Below are positions 1 to 6,406 of a DNA stretch of 10,397 nucleotides, one piece after another. Every line of letters begins with the position of its first letter. The stretch's first letter is position 1. Under the pieces are notes generated by a model, which saw nothing but the letters and a program-made list of their open reading frames with translations, did no database searches and was not told the DNA's origin. The stretch lies in the NCBI GenBank assembly GCA_020201415.1, contig JAIVGW010000003.1, positions 1 to 10,397 of the forward strand, written 5' to 3'. The position numbers and the translations under genes were made by a program. This DNA comes from Lentisphaerota bacterium. Lineage in GTDB: Bacteria; Verrucomicrobiota; Kiritimatiellia; JAAZAB01.

Positions 1-113
1 CGTTCGATACCACCAAGCTGCGCGAGCGGCTGGGGTATCAGCCGCGGCATGGCAATGCCGAGGGGTTGGCGGCGACCACGCAGTGGTATCTCTCGCAGGG
101 GTGGCTGAAGTGA
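1..113 (+). CDS. NAD-dependent epimerase/dehydratase, C-terminal fragment
   Basis: Only the last 36 codons are inside the window; the reading frame is open at the left edge and ends in TGA at 111-113. The visible residues include FDTTKLRERLGYQPRH and end in QWYLSQGWLK. This is the usual end of extended short-chain dehydrogenase/reductase sugar-nucleotide epimerases and dehydratases: a 'F(D/S)xxKLRxxLGxxPRH' strand followed by a final helix and 'WYxxQGWL'. Such enzymes act in the cytoplasm on nucleotide-sugars or related NAD(P) substrates. The Rossmann fold and catalytic YxxxK lie outside the window, so the substrate cannot be named. The stop shares one base with the ATG of the next gene, so the two are probably translationally coupled. 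Family-level assignment is fairly safe; the exact enzyme is unknown. Confidence 0.7.
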   Translation, partial: FDTTKLRERLGYQPRHGNAEGLAATTQWYLSQGWLK

Positions 114-2005
114 TGACGCGCGGCCGACCGGGCTGGCTGCCGGTATGGATCATGGCGCTGGCCGCCGTGGCGCTGGCCGCTTACAGCACCACGCGGGTGC
201 TGTGCCGCACACCGCTGACCACGGACGAACACAGTTACATTTTCCAGGCCAATACCTTTCTGGACGGCAAATTGACCAGGCCCTGTCCGCCTTTTACCGG
301 TTTTTTTCATCACAAGATGATCATTGCCGAAAAGGAGGTTGGCTGGGTTTCGCGCTATCCGCCCGGGCATGTGCTGTTCCTGCTGCCGGGCGCCTGGCTG
401 GGGGATCACCATTTGAGCGTGATGGCCGGCGCGGGGCTGGCTCTGCTGCTGATTGCCTGGGCGGCGGCGCTGGCCGGCATGGGTGATGCGCGTACCGCCG
501 GAGCGCGGCCGGATCGCACAGCCGCCGTCATGGCCGGTCTGCTGCTGCTGGCCAGTCCCTGGTTTGTTTTTACGTACGGTACCTTGCTGGCGCATACCAG
601 CGGCATGCTGGCGACGGCAGCCTTGCTGGCCGGTTACCTGGTCTGGCGCCGCTACGGCCGGACGCTGCCGGCTTTGCTGGCCGGGCTGGCCTGGGGCTGG
701 CTCTGTCTGAATCGCACCTACACGGCGCTGCTGGTGGCGCTGCCGTTCGGTCTGGATGCCCTGTGGCTGCTGTGGCGCCGGCGCGATATGCGCACTTTGC
801 GCGGGGTATTGTTCTTTGCCGGTGCGGCCGCGGCGGGTGTAGCCGCATTGCTGGTTTACAACCAGTTGATTCTGGGCAATCCCTTCACCATGACTTACCT
901 GTATTATGAGCCGCTGGAAGCCCTGGGGTTCGGCCGCCGGCATTACGGGGAACATAATCTGGTCAAGGGTCTGACGATTTTACGCAACAACCTGAAGTTG
1001 ATGGACCTGTGGTTGTGGGGTGTGCCGGGCGGCGTGCTGTTGTACCTGATTCTGTTCGCGCTGGGCCGGCCGCGGCTTTGGTTGGTGCTGCTGGCGCCGG
1101 CCCTGGCGGTGCCGCTGGGGTATGTGTTCTTCTTTCATCGCGGGCCGCATGAGACCGGGCCGGGGTATTATTTTGAAATTTTGCCGTTTGTGGTGGTGGG
1201 CGCGGCGCTGGGATTGCGGCGAATATGGACGTGGCTGCCCGGACGGGCGGCCCGGCGCTGGGCCGCCCTGGTTTTGGTCCTGCTGGCGGCGGCCGGGCCG
1301 GTGCGCCATGGGCTGGGCGCGGCGCGCGAGTTGCGGGCATTGATCGAGCCGCGGCGCGAATTGCTGGCCGCCAAGGCCGCGGCTCCGGCGGATGCGTTGG
1401 TGTTCATGGTATGCCCCGGCCCGCGCGAGGATCGGCCCATGGACTACGCGGTCTTCAATCCACGCGGGTTGGCCAGCGCGCCTCTGGCGCTGGCGGCGGC
1501 GGATGGCTCGGAAATTGCGGTAGCAAGGTACTTCCCGGACCGCCGGCCATTCCGTTTGCACCTGGCGCGGCCGCCGTTCCTGGAGGCCATGGACCGTGAT
1601 GCGCCCTACGGCTTCTCCTTAAATGCCGCGAATGCGCACCGACTTACCGGATCGAACTTCCGGGAGGCGGACGATGCGCCGACCTGGCGGGTGGCGCGCG
1701 CGGGGCGCGATAAAGACGGGATGCTGGCCTTCGGTAATTACCGGAATATCTGCCCGGGCAGATTCTCGGCTGTATTTGAGGTCAAGACCGTAGGCCCGGC
1801 CGATGGTCCGGTAGCGGTGCTGGATGTGACCACCAGTGGCGGCCGAAGAGTTCTGGCGAGAATGGAGGTCGCGGCCGGCCGGGCCGGACCGGTAACGCTG
1901 GATTTTGAAGTGGATGAGTTCCTGGTGATCGAGCCCCGGGTTTACTACAAGGGGCAGGGTGAATTGTGGGTGCGTTCCATGCATGTTATGGAACGCCGTG
2001 AATGA
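113..2005 (+). CDS. GT-C-type integral membrane glycosyltransferase with C-terminal soluble domain
   Basis: I chose ATG at 113 (630 aa) because it overlaps the upstream stop in TGATG with a purine-rich AGGGGTGG upstream. An in-frame GTG at 83 would add ten residues. A first membrane helix (about residues 8-27) is followed by a periplasmic loop with TTDEHSYIFQA, whose D38-E39 sits where GT-C enzymes of the ArnT/PMT (GT39/GT83) type carry the catalytic acidic residue. A YPPG motif follows near residue 93. Roughly ten further Leu/Ala-rich membrane segments extend to about residue 430. The last 200 or so residues are soluble; 546-628 look like a beta-sandwich. The known family role is transfer of a sugar from a polyprenyl-phosphate donor outside the inner membrane. 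Donor and acceptor are unknown. The epimerase neighbour supports a polysaccharide or glycoprotein context. Confidence 0.7.
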   Translation: MTRGRPGWLPVWIMALAAVALAAYSTTRVLCRTPLTTDEHSYIFQANTFLDGKLTRPCPPFTGFFHHKMIIAEKEVGWVSRYPPGHVLFLLPGAWLGDHHLSVMAGAGLALLLIAWAAALAGMGDARTAGARPDRTAAVMAGLLLLASPWFVFTYGTLLAHTSGMLATAALLAGYLVWRRYGRTLPALLAGLAWGWLCLNRTYTALLVALPFGLDALWLLWRRRDMRTLRGVLFFAGAAAAGVAALLVYNQLILGNPFTMTYLYYEPLEALGFGRRHYGEHNLVKGLTILRNNLKLMDLWLWGVPGGVLLYLILFALGRPRLWLVLLAPALAVPLGYVFFFHRGPHETGPGYYFEILPFVVVGAALGLRRIWTWLPGRAARRWAALVLVLLAAAGPVRHGLGAARELRALIEPRRELLAAKAAAPADALVFMVCPGPREDRPMDYAVFNPRGLASAPLALAAADGSEIAVARYFPDRRPFRLHLARPPFLEAMDRDAPYGFSLNAANAHRLTGSNFREADDAPTWRVARAGRDKDGMLAFGNYRNICPGRFSAVFEVKTVGPADGPVAVLDVTTSGGRRVLARMEVAAGRAGPVTLDFEVDEFLVIEPRVYYKGQGELWVRSMHVMERRE

Positions 2006-2017
2006 CCTTAAGCTTTT

Positions 2018-2052
2018 CGCCCGCGCCTGCGCGAGGCGGCGGCGTTTATTTT
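2018..2052 (+). terminator. Candidate intrinsic terminator after the glycosyltransferase gene
   Basis: The arms CGCC (2018-2021) and CGCCT (2024-2028) pair with AGGCG (2034-2038) and GGCG (2041-2044) around a five-base loop, with a 2x2 internal mismatch. The right arm runs straight into TTTATTTT (2045-2052). The U-rich tail is on the + strand side only, so it would serve the glycosyltransferase transcript that stops at 2005. The element overlaps the last codons of the convergent corrinoid gene (stop 2046-2048). Stability was not computed. Confidence 0.4.
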
Positions 2053-2684
2053 CCGGCCAAGGTCCGGGCCAGGTCGGCGGCCGAAGCGGCATCCGGCGCA
2101 TAGCCATCGGCGCCGATTTCATCGGCGAACGACTGCGTGACCGGCGCGCCGCCGATCATGACCTTGACCTTGCCGGTCAGGCCGGCGGACTTCACGCTTT
2201 CGACCACGTTTTTCATGTTCACCATCGTGGTCGTCAGCAGGGCCGAGGCGCCGATCACCGCGGCGTTGTTTTCCTGCGCCAATTGGACCAGCTTTTCCGG
2301 TTCCACATTGATGCCGGCGTCAATCACCTTGAATCCGGCGCCTTCCAACATCATGCAGACCAGATTCTTGCCGATGTCATGCAGATCGCCTTTGACCGTG
2401 CCCACGACTACTGTGGCTAGCGGCTCCACGCCGGCGGAAGCCAGCAGGGGTTTGAGATTCTCCATCCCGGCCTTCATGGCGCGGGCGGCAATCAGGACTT
2501 CCGGCACATACACCTCGTTCTTCTTGAACCGCTCGCCGATTATGCTCATCCCCGCCAGCAGGCCCTGGTTGAGGATTTCGCCGGGATTGATATCTTCCTT
2601 GATGGCCTGGTCCACCAGTGCCTTGACATCGTTGGCCTTGCCCTTGATCAGGTTTTCCTTGATCTGCTCGAGAATCGCGCTCAT
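2046..2684 (-). CDS. Corrinoid (cobalamin-binding) methyltransferase-type protein, MtbC/MtaC/MttC-like
   Basis: This 212-aa protein has the full two-domain layout of methyltransferase corrinoid proteins. Residues about 1-85 form the helical cap domain (B12-binding 2, methionine synthase-like). Residues about 88-210 form the Rossmann-like B12-binding domain. The cobalt-ligand motif is visible as GDLHDIGKN, i.e. DxHxxG with H102 as the lower axial ligand. It is followed by the S147-x-L149 motif and the GG at 178-179 that contact the nucleotide tail. In the family, the bound cobalamin shuttles a methyl group from a methylated substrate (methanol, methylamines, betaine, methoxy-aromatics) to tetrahydrofolate or coenzyme M. 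The ATG at 2684 has a good GGAG eight bases upstream. No cognate methyltransferase or reductive activase is in the window, so the substrate is unknown. A divergent PocR/AraC gene is a likely regulator. Confidence 0.92.
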   Translation of the reverse strand: MSAILEQIKENLIKGKANDVKALVDQAIKEDINPGEILNQGLLAGMSIIGERFKKNEVYVPEVLIAARAMKAGMENLKPLLASAGVEPLATVVVGTVKGDLHDIGKNLVCMMLEGAGFKVIDAGINVEPEKLVQLAQENNAAVIGASALLTTTMVNMKNVVESVKSAGLTGKVKVMIGGAPVTQSFADEIGADGYAPDAASAADLARTLAGK

Positions 2685-2830
2685 GAGGTTTGCTCCGTTT
2701 AAATTGCCGCTGGCAGTATTCCGATATGCGTTGTATTAAAGATGATTTAATATTAAATGTATATGATAAAACGGCTGAAATTTATAACATTCTTGCTGAA
2801 ATACACAAAAAAATGGTAAAAGACTGGATT
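2685..2830. promoter_or_regulatory. AT-rich divergent promoter region with a 14-bp palindrome
   Basis: This spacer between the corrinoid and PocR/AraC genes is strikingly AT-rich from about 2731 onward compared with its GC-rich surroundings. It contains a perfect palindrome, ATTTAATATTAAAT (2745-2758), which could be an operator or simply low-complexity AT sequence. On the minus strand, TTGTGT and TATAAA separated by 16 bases (about 2782-2809) form a possible promoter for the corrinoid gene. On the plus strand, TATGAT (2762-2767) could be a -10 box, but no convincing -35 lies at the right distance. The right-hand part may be coding if the regulator starts at an upstream in-frame ATG (2726 or 2813). 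Confidence 0.45.
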
Positions 2831-4063
2831 ATGCAAAAAAAGAGCCTGCCATCCCGTAGAACTTTGAATCAGGTATGTCGCGATTATTACCGGACGTTCC
2901 GGCTGCATGCCTGTCCGGTGGACCTGGCCGGCCGTCCCGTGGCGTCATTGCGCGGGGTCCGTCCGGCTCCGGGCCTGGAGGCTCATTTTGAGGCGACCCG
3001 TCATTGTCTTTACGAGGCTTTGCACTGGGGTGAGCCTTATGTTTTCTACAGGGTATCGGGCATTATCAGCTGGGTGGTAGCCATGGTTGATGGGCGTGAT
3101 ATGGCGGGCGGCATACTGGGCGGCGAGGTGTTGGCGCATGATGGAGATCCAAAGGAAGTGATCGAGGAATTGGCGGCCGGCGGGATTGATCCGGTAGTGG
3201 CGCGAAAGCATGCCGGCAGTCTGCGGGTCATGCCGGCGGCGGACATCCGTGAAGCGGCCCGGGGGCTTTCCCGGATATTTTATCAGATAAGCGGCTGGCA
3301 GCCCATGCTGCTGGAGGAAAACCGGCTGAAGGCCAGCCAGCAGCGACAGATTGCCGAAGCGATGGATAAACACCGGCAACTGGGCCGCCCGGAATATCCC
3401 GTGGACAAGGAAGGGCAACTGCTGGCGCTGATCAAGGCCGGCGAACGCAACGGCGCGCGGCGGGTATTGAACGAAATGCTGGGAGCAATGTTTTTGTCAT
3501 CCTCCGACCTGGTCGTGCTGCGGGCGCGGGCGATTGAAATGATGGGATACCTGACGCGGGCGGCAGTGGAGGACAGTCCGGGCATGGCGCCGCTACTGGA
3601 GGAGAACCATCATTGGATGCGCAAATTACTGTTGGCGGATGAGTTCGAAACGCTGGCGCATGTTTTGATGAAGGCCTTGGATGGTTTCATGGATGGGATC
3701 TACCGGCACAGCCGTCCGGGCGGGTCCAGCCGGCTGGAGCAGGCTCTGGATTTCATTGCCGCAAACTACAGCGCCCCGCTCACCTTGCGGGAAGTGGCCG
3801 CGGCGGTGGGCCTAAGCGTTTACCGGATGGGGCATATCCTGAAACAGCAAACCGGGCGCACATTTCTGCAGCACCTGATCCGGCTGCGCGTCAACAAGGC
3901 CATGCAGTTGCTGGGTCAGACAGACATGAGCTGCCTGGATATTGCTTTGGCAGTGGGCTTTTGTGATCAGAGTTACTTTACCCGGCAATTCCGGAGTCTG
4001 CTGGGCATTACACCGGCGCGTTACCGACGGAACCGGCTTGGTCCTAACCGCATAATTCATTAA
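2831..4063 (+). CDS. PocR-domain AraC-family transcriptional regulator
   Basis: With the ATG at 2831 this is 410 aa. ATGs at 2813 and 2726 and a TTG at 2690 are also in frame. None has a clear Shine-Dalgarno sequence, and I prefer 2831 because upstream codons are AT-rich and the recognisable domain begins just after. Residues about 12-160 resemble the PocR sensory domain, including GEPYVFYRVSGI and a GGILGGEVL strand. About 165-300 form a helical linker with the PVDKEGQLLALIKAGERNGA type segment common in this class. Residues 304-400 are a complete AraC DNA-binding domain: LTLREVAAAVGLS is the first helix-turn-helix and DIALAVGFCDQSYFTRQF with GITPARYR the second. PocR domains are thought to sense small organic compounds, as in Salmonella propanediol/cobalamin control. 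Divergence from a corrinoid gene suggests it controls methyl-compound use. Confidence 0.85.
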   Translation: MQKKSLPSRRTLNQVCRDYYRTFRLHACPVDLAGRPVASLRGVRPAPGLEAHFEATRHCLYEALHWGEPYVFYRVSGIISWVVAMVDGRDMAGGILGGEVLAHDGDPKEVIEELAAGGIDPVVARKHAGSLRVMPAADIREAARGLSRIFYQISGWQPMLLEENRLKASQQRQIAEAMDKHRQLGRPEYPVDKEGQLLALIKAGERNGARRVLNEMLGAMFLSSSDLVVLRARAIEMMGYLTRAAVEDSPGMAPLLEENHHWMRKLLLADEFETLAHVLMKALDGFMDGIYRHSRPGGSSRLEQALDFIAANYSAPLTLREVAAAVGLSVYRMGHILKQQTGRTFLQHLIRLRVNKAMQLLGQTDMSCLDIALAVGFCDQSYFTRQFRSLLGITPARYRRNRLGPNRIIH

Positions 4064-4081
4064 TTCCAATGGTGATTCGGG

Positions 4082-4109
4082 TTGACTTGCGGTCCTGGCG
4101 CGATAACAT
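4082..4109 (+). promoter_or_regulatory. Candidate sigma70-type promoter for the DUF4412-type gene
   Basis: TTGACT (4082-4087) matches the -35 consensus at five of six positions and lies 16 bases before TAACAT (4104-4109), which matches the -10 at four of six. Transcription would begin near 4116 and give a leader of about 70 bases before the ATG at 4189. That leader can form two small hairpins: ACCAG/CTGGT, and GTGCT/AGCGC around a GGGCA loop. I recognise no riboswitch class in it. The placement between the regulator stop (4063) and the next start is appropriate. Confidence 0.5.
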
Positions 4110-4188
4110 TCTTATAAGGCGTAACCAGTCCTGGAGAGCTGGTGCTGGGCAAGCGCTGGAACCGGAAAGTCATAATGGGAGGCGGACA

Positions 4189-4884
4189 ATGTTTAACATT
4201 AGCAGGATGGCGGTGTTGGCGGCGATTTCGGCAGTCTGTCTGGCGGGCCGCGCTGATGATCTGATGCTCGAACAAACGGTGGAAATCGGCGGCATGCCCG
4301 GTCAGGCGCCGATATCCATGGCCCAGAAAATATGGTTGAGTCCGGGCAAAATGCGCATGGAAATGCGTGGCGCTACGGGATTGCCGGGCATGGGTGACAT
4401 GCTCATGATTATGCGCAGCGATCAGCAGAAGATTTATATGGTCAATGAGGGAACGCGCTCTTATATGGAAATGCCCATGGAACAGAGCGCTGGTCTGCAG
4501 GGCATGGAGGGCATGGAATTTGAATTGGAAGCCACCGGTCAGAGTAAAAAAATCAAGGAATGGGATTGCCGGGAGTATGTGATGACTTTGTCTGGCGGTT
4601 CCGTGGCCACGCGGTCGGTCATGTGGGTCACGGAGGATATTCAGCTGGACGACAAATTGCGCGACGGCCTGTTTGAACTGGCCGGCAAGAACCCCATGAT
4701 GCGTCCGCTGATGCAAAAAATGCGCGAGTTAAAGGGGTTTCCCGTGGAACAGACCGTCGAAATCGACATGGGCGGCATGAAAATGGTTACTTCGTCCCGT
4801 GTGACCGCAGTGAAGCGCGAAAAAGTTGCCGATGAGATGTTTATGCCCCCGGAAGGCTACACCATGACGGAAATGCCTTTGTAA
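4189..4884 (+). CDS. Exported methionine-rich DUF4412-type protein
   Basis: The start is ATG at 4189 because GGGAGG sits just upstream and the first 22 residues form a signal peptide (MFNISRMAVLAAISAVCLAG, probable cleavage after GRA). The protein is 231 aa, about 209 after cleavage, so it should be periplasmic or envelope-associated. The body matches the DUF4412 pattern: KMRMEM, then LMIMRSDQQKIYMVN, then YMEMPM, a WDCREY strand and a VMWVTED segment. This resembles outer-membrane lipoprotein-sorting folds, but there is no lipobox cysteine at the cleavage site. The molecular function of the family is not known to me. It is unusually rich in methionine: I count 31 of 231 residues. The sextet EQTVEI occurs twice (residues 28-33 and 187-192). 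The gene converges on serS with 17 bases between stops and no clear shared terminator. Confidence 0.75.
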   Translation: MFNISRMAVLAAISAVCLAGRADDLMLEQTVEIGGMPGQAPISMAQKIWLSPGKMRMEMRGATGLPGMGDMLMIMRSDQQKIYMVNEGTRSYMEMPMEQSAGLQGMEGMEFELEATGQSKKIKEWDCREYVMTLSGGSVATRSVMWVTEDIQLDDKLRDGLFELAGKNPMMRPLMQKMRELKGFPVEQTVEIDMGGMKMVTSSRVTAVKREKVADEMFMPPEGYTMTEMPL

Positions 4885-4901
4885 CAGGCAAGGCGTCGGC
4901 G

Positions 4902-6188
4902 TCAGAGCTGCTGCCCGGCCGCGGGCGGCGCCAAACGTAGTTGTCCGTCAAGATAGGGCGCCAGGGCTTCGGGCAGGATCACCGAGCCGTCGGCCTGCTG
5001 CCCGTTTTCCAATAGGGCCACCACCAGGCGCGGCAGGGCCACGCCGGAACCGTTGAGGGTATGGACAAAATCCGTCTTGCCGTCCTGGCGGTAGCGGATA
5101 TTGGCACGCCTGGCCTGGAAGCCTTCAAAATTACTACAGGATGAGACTTCCAGCCAATCATGCTGGCCCGCGGCCCAGAGCTCTATGTCGTAACACTTGG
5201 CGGCGGCAAAACTCAAATCCCCGCTGCAAAGCGCCAGAATCCGGTACGGCAGCTGCAGCCGTTGCAGCACGTCTTCGGCATTGGCTGTAAGTTTTTCCAG
5301 TTCTTCGTAGGAATCTTCCGGGCGGACGAATTTCACCATCTCCACCTTGTCGAACTGGTGTACCCGGATCAGGCCGCGCGTTTCCCGGCCGGCGGCGCCG
5401 GCTTCCCGCCTGAAGCAGGGAGAATAGGCCACCAGCTTGATCGGTAGTTCGCGCTTGATGATCTCCTCGCGGTAGATGTTGGTGACGGGAACTTCGGCGG
5501 TCGGCGCCAGATACAAATCGTCGGTGGGGACATAATACATGTCTTCAGCCATTTTCGGCAACTGGCCGGTGCCCGTCATGGCGGCGGCATTGCACAAAAA
5601 CGGCGGGGAAACTTCCAGGTAGCCGTGTTCGGTAGTGTGCAGGTCAAGCATGAACTGGATCAGGGCCCGTTCCAGTCGGGCGCCCTGTCCGAAGAACAAG
5701 GGAAACCCGGCCCCACTCAAACGGGCCGCGCGACTGAAGTCGAATATTCCCAGCTGTTCGCCAAGTTCAAGGTGCGTACGGGGGGTGAAAGCGAATGATC
5801 GCGGTTCTCCCCAGGTGCGCACGACGACATTGTCCGCCGCATCCTTGCCGGTTGGCACATCCGCGCCCGGCAGGTTGGGGATGGCCAGCAGGGTGGCGCG
5901 CAGATCCTGTTCGATCAGGCGCAGTTGAGCGTCCAGGGCGCCGATCCGTTGTCCGATGGCCTTGACTTCGGCCTGGCGCGCGCCGGTGTCGTCACCGGCT
6001 TTTTTCATGCGTCCGATTTCCTCGGAAAAACTGTTGCGCTGATGCTTGAGCTCTTCGGTTTCGGCCAGCAATTTGCGGCGGCCGGCATCAAGGTCCAGAA
6101 GAGGGGTCAGGCAGTCGGTCAGCCCGCGACGTTCCAGTCCGACGCGCACTATGTCCAGGTTGTCACGGATAAATTTGATATCGAGCAT
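4902..6188 (-). CDS. serS: Seryl-tRNA synthetase
   Basis: This enzyme charges tRNA-Ser (and selenocysteine tRNA where present) with serine in the cytoplasm. The ATG at 6188 gives MLDIKFIRDN, the canonical SerRS N-terminus, with GGGAGGA a short distance upstream; a further upstream ATG (6230) would add 14 atypical residues. The protein is 428 aa, normal for the bacterial enzyme. Residues about 30-100 are the charged helical coiled-coil arm that grips the tRNA long variable arm. The class II core follows: TAEVPVTN (230-237), motif 2 beginning CFRREAG (258-264) and extending through RVHQFDKVE, SSCSNFEGFQARR (349-361), and motif 3 as NGSGVALPR (379-387) with its arginine kept. Motif 3 reads ALPR where many bacteria have AVGR, and SNFEGF replaces the more usual SNCGDF. 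All catalytic elements appear intact. Confidence 0.97.
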   Translation of the reverse strand: MLDIKFIRDNLDIVRVGLERRGLTDCLTPLLDLDAGRRKLLAETEELKHQRNSFSEEIGRMKKAGDDTGARQAEVKAIGQRIGALDAQLRLIEQDLRATLLAIPNLPGADVPTGKDAADNVVVRTWGEPRSFAFTPRTHLELGEQLGIFDFSRAARLSGAGFPLFFGQGARLERALIQFMLDLHTTEHGYLEVSPPFLCNAAAMTGTGQLPKMAEDMYYVPTDDLYLAPTAEVPVTNIYREEIIKRELPIKLVAYSPCFRREAGAAGRETRGLIRVHQFDKVEMVKFVRPEDSYEELEKLTANAEDVLQRLQLPYRILALCSGDLSFAAAKCYDIELWAAGQHDWLEVSSCSNFEGFQARRANIRYRQDGKTDFVHTLNGSGVALPRLVVALLENGQQADGSVILPEALAPYLDGQLRLAPPAAGQQL

Positions 6189-6253
6189 GGCGGTCCTCCC
6201 GGGGCTGCCGTCGCGCTGGGTCAACGGCATATTTTGCTTGAATTCTGGCGGTT

Positions 6254-6282
6254 AATATGGCATTAAATAAAACAATGTGCAA
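6254..6282 (-). promoter_or_regulatory. Weak candidate promoter for serS
   Basis: Read on the minus strand, TTGCAC (6282-6277) lies 17 bases before CATATT (6259-6254) in a locally AT-rich stretch. That is about 55 to 60 bases upstream of the expected transcript start relative to the serS ATG at 6188. Matches to consensus are modest (three of six and four of six), and neighbouring AT-rich hexamers could serve equally well. No T-box or other leader riboswitch is recognisable. Confidence 0.3.
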
Positions 6283-6297
6283 GCGCGGAAGCTGGTC

Positions 6298-6343
6298 CCA
6301 AAATGATGATATTTTGGAGTGCGGCGGCTTGACGCCGCTTTCC
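6298..6343. repeat. Compound inverted repeat, possible dispersed palindromic element
   Basis: Two inverted repeats share two bases. The first is CCAAAAT (6298-6304) and ATTTTGG (6311-6317) around GATGAT. The second is GGAG-T-GCGGCG (6316-6326) and CGCCGC-T-TTCC (6333-6343) around GCTTGA, with a perfect six-base-pair GC core and an outer stem of four pairs that includes one G-T. In RNA only one of the two could form fully. The GGAGTGCGGCGG...CGCCGCTTT pattern resembles an intergenic repeat I recall from Verrucomicrobiota-type genomes; I cannot verify that here. It could also act as a weak terminator, but it follows no + strand gene that needs one. There is only one copy in this window. Confidence 0.5.
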
Positions 6344-6345
6344 GC

Positions 6346-6373
6346 TTGAAGCATGTATCATTCACAATAGGAT
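6346..6373 (+). promoter_or_regulatory. Candidate promoter for the uncharacterised gene at 6407
   Basis: TTGAAG (6346-6351) and TAGGAT (6368-6373) are separated by 16 bases, each matching the sigma70 consensus at four of six positions. Transcription would start near 6380, about 27 bases before the ATG at 6407. The -35 box lies immediately after the inverted repeat at 6298-6343, so the repeat could influence this promoter. Confidence 0.33.
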
Positions 6374-6406
6374 TGCAGTCCGCAAAACAGGGCGGGTTAG
6401 GGAATC

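Noticed and set aside
38..955. Long minus-strand open frame opposite the glycosyltransferase gene
   Set aside because: Its product is rich in Gln, Arg, Pro and Gly with no recognisable domain, as expected from antisense reading of GC-rich coding DNA. The + strand frame has clear membrane segments and motifs.
4116..4188. Leader of the DUF4412-type gene as a riboswitch or T-box
   Set aside because: It can form two short hairpins and has a GAGAGCTGGTG stretch faintly like a T-box stem. However, there is no T-box antiterminator sequence, no recognised aptamer core and no terminator, and the downstream gene is not an amino-acid gene.
4913..4926. GC-rich hairpin GCCCG/CGGGC near the convergent stops of the DUF4412-type gene and serS
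   Set aside because: It lies within the serS coding end and has no U-rich tail on either strand, so it does not qualify as an intrinsic terminator.
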